A DNA stretch of 8,177 nucleotides. Origin: Pseudomonadota bacterium (GTDB lineage: Bacteria > Pseudomonadota > Alphaproteobacteria > Rhizobiales > Methyloligellaceae). Below the pieces are notes generated by a model that searched no databases, was not told where the DNA came from, and saw only the letters and a list, made by a program, of their open reading frames with translations. The stretch covers positions 1-8,177 of the forward strand of contig JADFHH010000059.1 in assembly GCA_022567275.1 (NCBI GenBank), read 5' to 3'. The first letter of the stretch is position 1. Every line of letters starts with the position of its first letter. The translations under genes and the position numbers were made by a program. Shown piece by piece: positions 1-5,681 of the stretch.

Positions 1-406
1 GAAACGTCGGGTTCATCATCGGTCATATTCGCAGTGGCGCTGGCACCTGGACGAAGTGTTCGTCCGGATCAATGGCGAGATGCATTACCTGTGGCGCGCC
101 GTGGATCACGAAGGCGAGGTACTCGAAGTTTTTGCCACAAAACGCCGGGATCGCAAGGCTGCGCTGAAGTTTCTTAAACGAACGATGAAGCGCTACGGCC
201 GGCCGTGGTCGATCGTGACCGACCGGCTTCGTTCTTACGGCGCCGCGATGAAAGTGATCGGCATCGTGGATCGTCAGGAATGTGGGCGCTGGCTTAACAA
301 TCGAGCCGAAAACTCACACCAGCCGTTCCGGCGACGAGAGGGGGCGATGGCGTCCTTCAGGGATATAATAACTCTTCAGAAGTTTGCCGCCGTCCATGCC
401 TCGATC
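1..406 (+). mobile_element. remnant of an IS6-family insertion sequence (right part only)
   Basis: This is the stretch whose translation matches the IS6 transposase core; the match stops near 406. The left end lies outside the window. The right terminal inverted repeat usual for the family (a GGnnCTGTTGCAAA-like end) is not visible in the following 200 bases. That fits deletion or replacement of the right end of the element, leaving a transposition-dead remnant. Confidence 0.6.
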
Positions 407-475
407 CGATCCTCCCCCACTTGGACCAATCAGTGGGGGCTGGTCATGAGTGCCGTTGAGAGAGCGTCTAGATGA
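2..475 (+). CDS. IS6-family transposase, 5'-partial and probably 3'-degraded
   Basis: The reading frame is already open at base 2, so the N-terminal part lies outside the window. The visible product is a DDE transposase of the IS6 family. It shows the first catalytic Asp in WHLDEV (Asp codon 50-52), the strand SIVTDRLRSYGAAM with the second Asp, and the strongly conserved block GRWLNNRAENSHQPFRRRE with the catalytic Glu, followed by TLQKFAAVHASI. The family normally continues with a segment like HNHFNQERHL and an EWR-type C-terminus. Here the frame instead runs into unrelated residues (RSSPTWTNQW...) and stops at 475. The similarity therefore breaks near base 406, beside a GC-rich hairpin at 414-439. 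I saw no IS6-like terminal inverted repeat downstream. I infer a truncated, probably inactive copy, although the visible catalytic triad is intact. GTG at 56 is an internal codon, not the true start. Confidence 0.85.
   Translation, partial: KRRVHHRSYSQWRWHLDEVFVRINGEMHYLWRAVDHEGEVLEVFATKRRDRKAALKFLKRTMKRYGRPWSIVTDRLRSYGAAMKVIGIVDRQECGRWLNNRAENSHQPFRRREGAMASFRDIITLQKFAAVHASIRSSPTWTNQWGLVMSAVERASR
414..439. repeat. 8-bp perfect inverted repeat at the IS6 breakpoint
   Basis: CCCCCACT (414-421) and AGTGGGGG (432-439) form a perfect 8-bp stem around a 10-base loop. The sequence lies just beyond the point where transposase similarity is lost. It could be the end of another element, a recombination scar, or a terminator-like hairpin; it has no T-run after it. 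Confidence 0.5.
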
Positions 476-535
476 CTTTTAACGAATGACCGCTAATGGC
501 ACAAAGCAGACATTCCAGCCCATGCGGTTTTATGT

Positions 536-556
536 CCGCTTTCGGTGTCAAAGCGG
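536..556. repeat. short hairpin CCGCTTT / AAAGCGG
   Basis: CCGCTTT (536-542) and AAAGCGG (550-556) form a 7-bp perfect stem with a 7-base loop. A related GACCGCT...AAAGCAGAC pattern lies just upstream (488-513). No T-run follows, so it is not an obvious intrinsic terminator. It may be a copy of a dispersed intergenic repeat, which cannot be tested from one window. Confidence 0.4.
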
Positions 557-603
557 AAGTCCGACAGCATTAAAGCGATCGTCCGATCATAACCTTCGGA
601 TAT

Positions 604-615
604 CGATGATCATCG
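604..615. repeat. 12-bp perfect palindrome CGATGATCATCG
   Basis: The sequence equals its own reverse complement over 12 bases. It lies in gene-free DNA. Palindromes of this length can be operator sites, but no gene start is near, so the function is unknown. Confidence 0.45.
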
Positions 616-666
616 GCTCTGTAGTGCATGCAACTAGCCCGTGAGTGGCTGGCACGTGGAAAACAG

Positions 667-777
667 GGTCACACCTGTCATACCTGTCATACCTCTTGAA
701 TAAATCAGAGCAGACAGAAACAGCAGAACCATAACTGCAATGCGGTTTCACCTATGACAGGTGTGACAGGTATGACC
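667..777. repeat. large imperfect inverted repeat made of 9-bp TGACAGGTR units
   Basis: The left arm (667-694) carries CCTGTCATA-type units. The right arm (750-777) carries the same units in the opposite orientation. By hand alignment the reverse complement of the left arm matches the right arm at 24 of 28 positions. Within each arm the unit (A/G)TGACAGGT repeats with a 9-bp period, so the arms are both inverted relative to each other and internally tandem. The 55-base spacer is AT-richer. The layout resembles a multi-site operator or the iterons of a replication origin more than a transposon end. No replication or recombination gene survives in this window to support a choice. Confidence 0.7.
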
Positions 778-818
778 GGATTTCGGCGGAGCGGAGGCTA
801 AATCTAGAGATGGTAAGT

Positions 819-888
819 CCCCCTTCCTTTCCCCCGACGCGGTTGTCCACTAAAGGGGTCACTTGGGTTTTGCGGGGGGCTAGGGGGG
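819..888. other. G-quadruplex motif with facing C-tracts
   Basis: Four G-tracts lie at 855-858, 865-867, 874-879 and 883-888, with loops of 6, 6 and 3 bases. This satisfies the canonical G3+N1-7 quadruplex pattern on the plus strand. Two C5 tracts (819-823 and 831-835) lie just upstream and could pair with the G-tracts, giving a competing hairpin. There is no gene within about 300 bases. Confidence 0.55.
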
Positions 889-1001
889 TGTCATCTGTTA
901 CTTTCTGATCTCGGAAGACCTCATAGACTGGTTGATTAGCTCAAAGTATGGTCATCGATTAGTTGCAGCATATTTTCTGGATAAAAGACATGTTGAGGCG
1001 A

Positions 1002-1134
1002 CTAGTGGTTAGACTCAGACATTTCGGCCCTCAATGTCTGCCCCGACAACTAGGCTATATCTTTGTATTGGTTCAATTATTTGAGACGGAAGTCCACTTT
1101 ACACCGGACTCATCCGTCTCGGTTGAACCACTAG
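1002..1134. repeat. nested inverted repeats with mutually exclusive pairings
   Basis: Three perfect or near-perfect pairings are visible. CTAGTGGTT (1002-1010) pairs with AACCACTAG (1126-1134). CAGACATT (1016-1023) pairs with AATGTCTG (1033-1040). A two-tier hairpin combines TGGTTCAA (1069-1076) with TTGAACCA (1123-1130), and inside it GAGACGGA-AGTCC (1083-1095) with GGACT-CA-TCCGTCTC (1106-1120), leaving a two-base bulge. The outer pairing and the 1069-1130 stem compete for bases 1126-1130. It ends just before the putative tRNA promoter. It could be a MITE-like remnant or a structured RNA; no T-run follows the large hairpin. Confidence 0.6.
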
Positions 1135-1135
1135 C

Positions 1136-1164
1136 TTGCCGGTTGGGCAGTGGTTTGCTACATG
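1136..1164 (+). promoter_or_regulatory. possible sigma-70-type promoter of tRNA-Leu
   Basis: TTGCCG (1136-1141) and TACATG (1159-1164) are separated by 17 bases and lie 36 bases before the mature tRNA 5' end. The -35 is a fair match; the -10 is weak against TATAAT but acceptable for alphaproteobacteria. It is chosen by position and spacing only. Confidence 0.35.
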
Positions 1165-1199
1165 GGACGGTGGCTCGCCAGGTGCGGGTTGAAACTGTC

Positions 1200-1285
1200 G
1201 CGGTCGTGGCGGAACTGGTAGACGCGCAGCGTTGAGGGCGCTGTGGGCTTAGCCCGTGGAGGTTCGATTCCTCTCGACCGCACCA
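1200..1285 (+). tRNA. tRNA-Leu, anticodon GAG
   Basis: This is a complete class II (long variable arm) tRNA. Acceptor strands GCGGTCG (1200-1206) and CGACCGC (1275-1281) pair fully, followed by discriminator A and an encoded CCA (1283-1285). The D-arm GCGGAACTGGTAGACGC is typical of bacterial tRNA-Leu. The anticodon stem CAGCG/CGCTG encloses loop TTGAGGG with anticodon GAG at 1234-1236, which reads CUC and CUU leucine codons. The variable arm folds around GGGCTTAGCCC (1245-1255). The T-arm has loop TTCGATT (1263-1269) with stem 1258-1262/1270-1274. mgtE starts 63 bases downstream on the same strand with no obvious terminator between. Confidence 0.97.
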
Positions 1286-1348
1286 TTCTTCCATTAGAGA
1301 TGGTTTTCAGCCGTAGCCGGCACGGCACGCCAGGCAAGGGATCAGGCG

Positions 1349-2728
1349 ATGCAGGATGCGCCCGAAGAAATCCAGCTGCGTGACAGAGAAGGCGCCTTGT
1401 TGCCGGAGTTTGTGCGTGCGGTGGAGCTTGCCCTTGAGGAGGACAAGGACGAGGAGGTTCGCACGCTTGCCGGCGCGATACATGACGCCGACCTTGCCGA
1501 CCTCATTGAACATTTGCGGGCTGAGCAGCGCGCGCAACTGATCGAAGCTCTGGGCGAGGATTTCAGCGCCGGGACTCTGCGCGAGCTGGAAGAGCCGGTT
1601 CGTGACCAGGTTCTGGAAGCTCTTTCCAACGAACAGGTTGCTGAAGCGGTCCGCGAGCTGGACTCCGATGATGCGGTTTATCTGCTGGAGGACCTGGAGG
1701 AGAGCGAACAGAGCGATATTCTCGCGAAACTGACAAAAAGCGAGCGGGCAGCCCTGCAACGTGCGCTGGAGTTTCCAGACGACTCGGCCGGGCGGCTTAT
1801 GCAGAGCGACTATATCTCCGTCCCGCCTTTCTGGTCTGTCGGGCAGACGATTGATTATATGCGCGATGAAGACGACCTGCCTGCTGACTTCACGCAAATA
1901 TGGGTCGTCGATCCCGCCCACCATCTGATCGGCCGCGTGCCGCTCGACCGGCTGCTCAGATCCAGGCGCCCGGTGACCATTGACGATATCACCGACACGG
2001 AAGTTCACCAGATTACGGCGGAGGAAGATCAGGAAGAGGTCGCGCTGGAGTTTGAGCGCTATGACCTCATTTCGGCGCCGGTCGTCGATAACGATGGCCG
2101 CATGCTCGGCGTCATCACGGCCGATGACATCATGGAAGTGTTGCAGGAGGAAGCAGAGGAAGACATTCATCGCCTCGGCGGTGTCGGCGATGAATCGATT
2201 ACCGATACGGTATTCCGCACCCTGCGCAACCGCTTCGTCTGGTTGCTGGTCAATCTGGCGACAGCCATTCTGGCGTCATGGGTCATCTCCCTGTTTGACG
2301 CCACCATCGAGCAGATGGTGGCGCTCGCTGTGCTGATGCCGATCGTTGCCTCCATGGGCGGCAATGCGGGAACCCAGTCGATGACGGTTGCCGTGCGCGC
2401 GCTGGCGACCCATGATCTTGGACCGGTGAATGCAGCACGGGTGATCACTCGCGAGGCCCTGGTGGGGCTGCTCAACGGATTTTTGTTCGCCGTCATTGTC
2501 GGCGCGGTGGTGTATTTCTGGTTTGGCAGCTATCAACTCGGTTTGGTTATTGCCGCCGCCATGGTTATCAATATGGCGGTGGCCGGCCTGTTTGGCATTC
2601 TCGTGCCCATGGCGCTCGAAGCGCTGGATATTGACCCAGCGGTGGCCTCCTCCGTGTTCGTGACAACCGTAACCGACGTGGTCGGCTTCTTCGCCTTCCT
2701 CGGGCTTGCCGCGCTGTGGCTGGTGTAA
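1349..2728 (+). CDS. mgtE: MgtE-family magnesium transporter
   Basis: The 459-residue product is a cation channel of the MgtE (SLC41-related) family, which moves Mg2+ into the cytoplasm and closes when Mg2+ binds its cytosolic domains. The acidic N-domain occupies roughly residues 20-145. A tandem CBS pair follows at about 150-268 (for example SAPVVDNDGRMLGVITADDI). A connecting helix leads to about five membrane segments from residue 297 to the C-terminus. The pore-family signature is seen in PIVASMGGNAGTQSMTV (331-347), and the conserved ion-pore Asp is D443 in TTVTDVVGFF. Length and domain order are normal for the family. The ATG is preceded by AAGGGA (1336-1341) at a 7-base spacing. The 63-base leader after the tRNA is too short for an M-box Mg2+ riboswitch, so regulation is probably by the protein itself. 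First gene of the plus-strand run. Confidence 0.95.
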   Translation: MQDAPEEIQLRDREGALLPEFVRAVELALEEDKDEEVRTLAGAIHDADLADLIEHLRAEQRAQLIEALGEDFSAGTLRELEEPVRDQVLEALSNEQVAEAVRELDSDDAVYLLEDLEESEQSDILAKLTKSERAALQRALEFPDDSAGRLMQSDYISVPPFWSVGQTIDYMRDEDDLPADFTQIWVVDPAHHLIGRVPLDRLLRSRRPVTIDDITDTEVHQITAEEDQEEVALEFERYDLISAPVVDNDGRMLGVITADDIMEVLQEEAEEDIHRLGGVGDESITDTVFRTLRNRFVWLLVNLATAILASWVISLFDATIEQMVALAVLMPIVASMGGNAGTQSMTVAVRALATHDLGPVNAARVITREALVGLLNGFLFAVIVGAVVYFWFGSYQLGLVIAAAMVINMAVAGLFGILVPMALEALDIDPAVASSVFVTTVTDVVGFFAFLGLAALWLV

Positions 2729-2743
2729 GGATAAGGGCTGACT

Positions 2744-3259
2744 ATGCGCAAATGTGCCATCTATAAGTGCCGGGGATTTGCTCCGGCTGTCCTCTGTATT
2801 GTAGCTTTAGCCTTTGCCATTTGGCCGCAACCGGCGCGCGGCGTTTCTCCGCAAGCGACCAACGCCATCCTGCACCAATGCGTTGACGCGGAACGAGCCG
2901 CCGGGCATAGCGGACGCGCCTGCATCGGCAAGGTGACGGGGCCTTGCAAGGCCAGGCCGGAAAATACCCACCGCGAGGATCAGATGGAATGCGACGAGCG
3001 TGAATTTGTCCTGTGGAGCCAGTTGCTGCAAAAGGAATTTTTCGCGCTTGAGAAACGACTCAACCCGCAACAGCGGGAGAAGCTGCGGCGCTCCCAGGCG
3101 CTGTGGGTAAAATATCAGTCGGACGATTGCAGGCTGCCATATATCCTGTTCTCTCAGGAAGGGGCAGAATCCGCCGGCCCGGCCTGCACAATCGAGCTGA
3201 AGGCCGCGCGCGCGCTCCAGTTGCGTGCCTGGCGCGATGCCCTGTCGCAGGGTCAATAG
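2744..3259 (+). CDS. secreted LprI/DUF1311-like protein
   Basis: The product has 171 residues. The N-terminus is a signal peptide: basic start, hydrophobic core around residues 12-28, and a likely cleavage near QPARG-VS (about 33). The mature part has six cysteines (46, 60, 68, 83, 129, 148), which would suit three disulfides in the periplasm. Its second half carries the pattern seen in DUF1311/LprI proteins, a basic-rich helix then SQALWVKYQSDDC, with the conserved Q-x-x-W-x-x-Y...C arrangement. LprI proteins were first described as lysozyme inhibitors, but most DUF1311 members are uncharacterised, so that role is only suggested. AAGGG (2733-2737) sits 6 bases before the ATG, and mgtE ends 15 bases upstream, so co-transcription is likely. 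Confidence 0.75.
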   Translation: MRKCAIYKCRGFAPAVLCIVALAFAIWPQPARGVSPQATNAILHQCVDAERAAGHSGRACIGKVTGPCKARPENTHREDQMECDEREFVLWSQLLQKEFFALEKRLNPQQREKLRRSQALWVKYQSDDCRLPYILFSQEGAESAGPACTIELKAARALQLRAWRDALSQGQ

Positions 3260-3261
3260 CG

Positions 3262-3705
3262 ATGAACAGGATAGATACCGAAATCGATATCAGCGCGCCC
3301 GAAAACATCGTGTGGGAGGTCATCTCCGATCTGGACGGCTGGGCACAATGGAACCCGATCATGAAGGCGTCCGGCACGCTTGCGCCTGGAGAGCGGCTGC
3401 ATGTCACCCTCTCCGCACCGGGCGGCAAAGCGATGTCATTCGACCCTGTGGTGGTCCTGTTCGACGAGGGCCGGGAGTTCCGCTGGCGATCGCGCAAGCC
3501 GTTTGGGCTGCTTGATGCCGAGCATGGATTTCGCATCGTGCCTGAAGGTCCTGACCAATGCAGCTTCGAGCAATTCGAGGTCTTTGGCGGGTTGTTGGGG
3601 CGTCCGATATTTTCGCGCCTGTCCAAGGAGCTCGATACAGGATTTGTGGCCATGAACCGGATGTTGAAGCGCGAAGCCGAGAAACGCGCCCGGGAACGGG
3701 CCTGA
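3262..3705 (+). CDS. SRPBCC (START/Bet v1-like) family protein
   Basis: The 147-residue protein has the layout of the SRPBCC fold. A first beta strand (TEIDISAPENIVWEVISDLDGWAQWNP) matches the typical polyketide-cyclase/dehydrase-like start, followed by alternating strands and a long basic C-terminal helix (about residues 115-147). Members bind hydrophobic ligands in a deep pocket; the ligand and any catalysis are unknown here. The frame is open upstream to 3103, but ATG 3262 is the better start. It places the first strand at residue 3, follows the stop of the preceding gene by 2 bases, and has AGGG (3249-3252) inside that gene's end. This tight spacing suggests translational coupling. There is no signal peptide, so it is probably cytoplasmic. 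Confidence 0.8.
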   Translation: MNRIDTEIDISAPENIVWEVISDLDGWAQWNPIMKASGTLAPGERLHVTLSAPGGKAMSFDPVVVLFDEGREFRWRSRKPFGLLDAEHGFRIVPEGPDQCSFEQFEVFGGLLGRPIFSRLSKELDTGFVAMNRMLKREAEKRARERA

Positions 3706-3712
3706 AGCTTCC

Positions 3713-4516
3713 ATGTTCTTTTATGTCTCGAAAGTATTGTGGTTTTTCGCGCAGCCCTCGAATGCAATCCTGTTGCTGCTGATTGCCGGCATTGTTCTGC
3801 TGTGGAGCCGGTGGGCGCGCACGGGCCGGGCGCTGGTAGTGGCGTCGGGCGCACTCCTGTTTGCGGGCGGCCTGACGCCTCTCGGCCACGCGCTCATGCT
3901 TCCATTGGAGGAACGCTTCGCACGCGCAAACCTTTCCAGCGGCGCATCTCTTGATGGTATTGTCATACTTGGCGGGGCGCAGGATATGACGGTCCGCACC
4001 GCGCGCGGCGTGATTGCCGTGAACGAGTCGGCGGAGCGCCTGATTGAGGGGGTCATGCTGGCGCGCCGTTTCCCGGACATAAAAATCCTGTTTACCGGCG
4101 GTTCAGGCGACGTGTTTGAAAAACATCTGTCCGAAGCGCAAGGCGCCGCCACGCTGCTAGAGAGTTTGGGTGTGGCGAGGAAACGATTGCTGCTTGAGAA
4201 AGAAGCAAAAAATACCTTTCAGAATGCGCTCTACAGCCTTCGGCTTGCAAACCCGCGCCCCGGCGCACGCTGGCTGCTGGTCACGTCGGCTAGCCATATG
4301 CCGCGCGCCATGGGATGCTTCCGTAAGGTTGGCTTCGCCATTGAGCCGTGGCCGGTCGACTATCGCACGCGGGGCTACCAGGATGTTTGGCGTTTTTTTC
4401 CAAAACCATCGGAAGGATTGCGCCGGGTGGACAATGCAGTGCGGGAATGGGCCGGGCTGCTGGCATATTGGGTGACGGGCAGAACGGACACGCTCTTCCC
4501 TGGACCAGGATCATGA
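3713..4516 (+). CDS. YdcF/ElyC-like DUF218 membrane protein
   Basis: The 267-residue protein has two N-terminal membrane segments (about 17-32 and 38-54) followed by a DUF218 domain. Family signatures are visible: DGIVILGGA (81-89), ILFTGGSG (125-132), the EAKNTFQNA stretch (164-172) and LLVTSASHMPRA (188-199). In E. coli the related ElyC (YcbC) affects cell-envelope integrity and YdcF is a nucleotide-binding homologue; the biochemical activity of the family remains poorly defined. The two-membrane-segment architecture resembles ElyC and SanA-type envelope proteins more than soluble YdcF. It begins 7 bases after the SRPBCC gene, with only a weak ribosome binding site. A membrane protein next to a secreted LprI-like protein hints at an envelope role for the cluster; this is inference only. 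Confidence 0.85.
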   Translation: MFFYVSKVLWFFAQPSNAILLLLIAGIVLLWSRWARTGRALVVASGALLFAGGLTPLGHALMLPLEERFARANLSSGASLDGIVILGGAQDMTVRTARGVIAVNESAERLIEGVMLARRFPDIKILFTGGSGDVFEKHLSEAQGAATLLESLGVARKRLLLEKEAKNTFQNALYSLRLANPRPGARWLLVTSASHMPRAMGCFRKVGFAIEPWPVDYRTRGYQDVWRFFPKPSEGLRRVDNAVREWAGLLAYWVTGRTDTLFPGPGS

Positions 4517-4534
4517 TTTCGAGGAGAAAGTGAA

Positions 4535-4933
4535 ATGCCACAGCAAATCAAACTCGGTGTGAAACAGCTCGTCGACGCCGCCAAACAGGGAATCGAGGAA
4601 ATCACCGCTGAAGAGGCCCTGACTCTGGTTGATGACGACAGCGTCGTTATTGTCGATATCAGGGACGTGCGCGAATTGCAGCGCGATGGCAAAATTCCAG
4701 GGTCATTCCATTGTCCGCGCGGGATGCTTGAATTCTGGATCGATCCGGCGAGCCCTTATCACAAGGAAATATTTGCTCAGGACAAAAAATTTATCTTCCA
4801 TTGTGCGTCCGGCTGGCGTTCGGCGCTGGCTACGGAGATGGCCCAGCGCATGGGGCTCAGTCCCGTGGCGCACATCGGAAGCGGGTTTTCCGGGTGGAAA
4901 AAGGCCGGCGGGCCGGTGGAGATGCCGGAATAG
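4535..4933 (+). CDS. single-domain rhodanese-like sulfurtransferase
   Basis: The 132-residue protein is one rhodanese homology domain. It contains VVIVDIRDVRELQRDGKIPGS (37-57), where the second conserved Asp/Arg pair shapes the fold. The active-site loop CASGWRS (90-96) carries the catalytic cysteine C90, which would hold a persulfide. The C-terminal HIGSGFSGWKKAGGPV (113-128) is the usual end of the fold. Such proteins transfer sulfane sulfur to thiophilic acceptors; the physiological donor and acceptor are unknown. No signal peptide is seen, so it is cytoplasmic. A strong AGGAG (4522-4526) lies 8 bases before ATG. It is the last gene of the plus-strand run, 18 bases after the DUF218 gene and 4 bases before the converging anti-sigma gene. 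No T-tailed terminator is visible at that junction. Confidence 0.9.
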   Translation: MPQQIKLGVKQLVDAAKQGIEEITAEEALTLVDDDSVVIVDIRDVRELQRDGKIPGSFHCPRGMLEFWIDPASPYHKEIFAQDKKFIFHCASGWRSALATEMAQRMGLSPVAHIGSGFSGWKKAGGPVEMPE

Positions 4934-4937
4934 GGTC

Positions 4938-5681
4938 CTACGGCGTTAGCTTCATCAGCAGGCCAGCGAACATGATAGGCCCCATGGACTTGCCCGCGGG
5001 CGCACCGCCCTCGGGCTCAAGAGAGATGGCAAGCTTTACGCCCTTCTCAAGCATCTCGCGATCGATCTCGGCCGGTGCATCCATCATGGCGTAGGCGCCG
5101 GTCCCCACAAGACCGAGGGTCATGGGAGCCTTGCCACTGTCCTTCATCATGGCCCACAGTTCATAGCTCTTTGCCGGCGGCGTCTTGGCGGCGACCGGGC
5201 GAATGGCGAACACCTTGTCCTTCATGTTCATAGTGATGACGAACCCGATCTCGCCCGCATTGCTCTGGAGCATGGCCACGTAGCGTTCTTCCGGCGCAAC
5301 CTGCCGGAACGGCGCATCCAGACCGCCCATCCATACCAGGGCAAGCGCGAGTGCGGCGGCGGCCGTCGCCATGGTCGCAAAGCGCCATGCGGCGATGCTG
5401 CGCTTTAGCTCTGCCAGTTGATTAGCGAGCGCCGGCAAGGGCTGGCTGGCCGCCACTGCCGGAGCCGGGAGCGCGGCTTCGATTTTTCGCCAGGCTGATG
5501 CGGGGGGATCGATGGGTGGAATCGCCTCGCTGAGCGGCGCCAGGCGCTGTTCCCATTCGCGCACCATACGCGCGAATGCGGCGTCCTTCACGCGCAGCCG
5601 TTCAGCTTCGGCGCGCTTCCCCGCATCGAGGATGCCAAGCGCATATTCGCTGGCGAGAAGATCGAGATCCTGCTTAGTCAT
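4938..5681 (-). CDS. RskA-type membrane anti-sigma factor
   Basis: The 247-residue product pairs with the sigma gene upstream. The N-terminal cytoplasmic part (about 1-70) has the anti-sigma domain pattern LLASEYALGILD...AEAERLR...REWEQRLAPLSEAIPP..PPASAWRKIE. No zinc-binding H-x3-C-x2-C motif is present, so it is not a ZAS anti-sigma. A single membrane segment follows at about 101-120. The periplasmic part carries the RskA C-terminal signature YELWAMMKDSGKAPMTLGLV (173-192). Proteins of this family hold an ECF sigma at the membrane until a signal triggers its release, often through proteolysis; the signal here is unknown. ATG at 5681 gives the natural start MTKQDLDLLASEY. An in-frame TTG at 5687 adds two residues and has AAGGG at a good spacing, so it is a real alternative. 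The gene overlaps the sigma gene by 8 bases (14 with the TTG), implying translational coupling. Confidence 0.88.
   Translation of the reverse strand: MTKQDLDLLASEYALGILDAGKRAEAERLRVKDAAFARMVREWEQRLAPLSEAIPPIDPPASAWRKIEAALPAPAVAASQPLPALANQLAELKRSIAAWRFATMATAAAALALALVWMGGLDAPFRQVAPEERYVAMLQSNAGEIGFVITMNMKDKVFAIRPVAAKTPPAKSYELWAMMKDSGKAPMTLGLVGTGAYAMMDAPAEIDREMLEKGVKLAISLEPEGGAPAGKSMGPIMFAGLLMKLTP

Larger units (their letters stand above)
476..1199. other. gene-free region rich in repeats and palindromes between the IS remnant and tRNA-Leu
   Basis: No open frame here has a recognisable product or a convincing ribosome binding site. The frames crossing the right end run through the tRNA gene and are artefacts. 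What the stretch does hold is a hairpin at 536-556, a palindrome at 604-615, paired TGACAGGTR repeat clusters at 667-777, a G-tract array at 855-888 facing C-tracts at 819-835, nested inverted repeats at 1002-1134 and a possible tRNA promoter at 1136-1164. The base composition is visibly less GC-rich than the genes to the right. With the adjacent IS remnant, this suggests debris of an integrated element, which is an inference. Confidence 0.6.

Noticed and set aside
667..777. CRISPR array
   Set aside because: The repeat units are 9 bp and contiguous, with no regular unique spacers.
963..1235. 90-residue plus-strand frame before and into the tRNA
   Set aside because: It overlaps most of the tRNA and a repeat-rich region, has no ribosome binding site and no recognisable motif.
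1258..1285. attB/attL-type duplication of the tRNA 3' end
   Set aside because: I looked for a second copy of the T-arm/acceptor sequence elsewhere in the window and found none. GGTTCAATT at 1070-1078 is only loosely similar.
1073..1294. 73-residue minus-strand frame across tRNA-Leu
   Set aside because: It is the antisense translation of the tRNA gene, a well-known spurious protein type (GREESNLHG-like).
1286..1348. Mg2+ riboswitch in the mgtE leader
   Set aside because: Only 63 bases separate the tRNA from the ATG, too short for an M-box, and no such fold is visible.
1307..2170. 287-residue minus-strand frame opposite mgtE
   Set aside because: It is a long antisense shadow caused by mgtE codon bias; mgtE on the other strand has full family motifs.
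3103..3261. N-terminal extension of the SRPBCC gene
   Set aside because: It lies wholly inside the LprI-like gene in another frame and adds an unconserved basic tail before the first strand of the fold.
3060..3854. 264-residue minus-strand frame
   Set aside because: It crosses three well-supported plus-strand genes and is composed of low-complexity Arg/Pro/Ser-rich sequence.
4902..4920. GC-rich palindrome CCGGCGGGCCGG near the rhodanese 3' end as a terminator
   Set aside because: It is inside the coding sequence and no T-run follows it.
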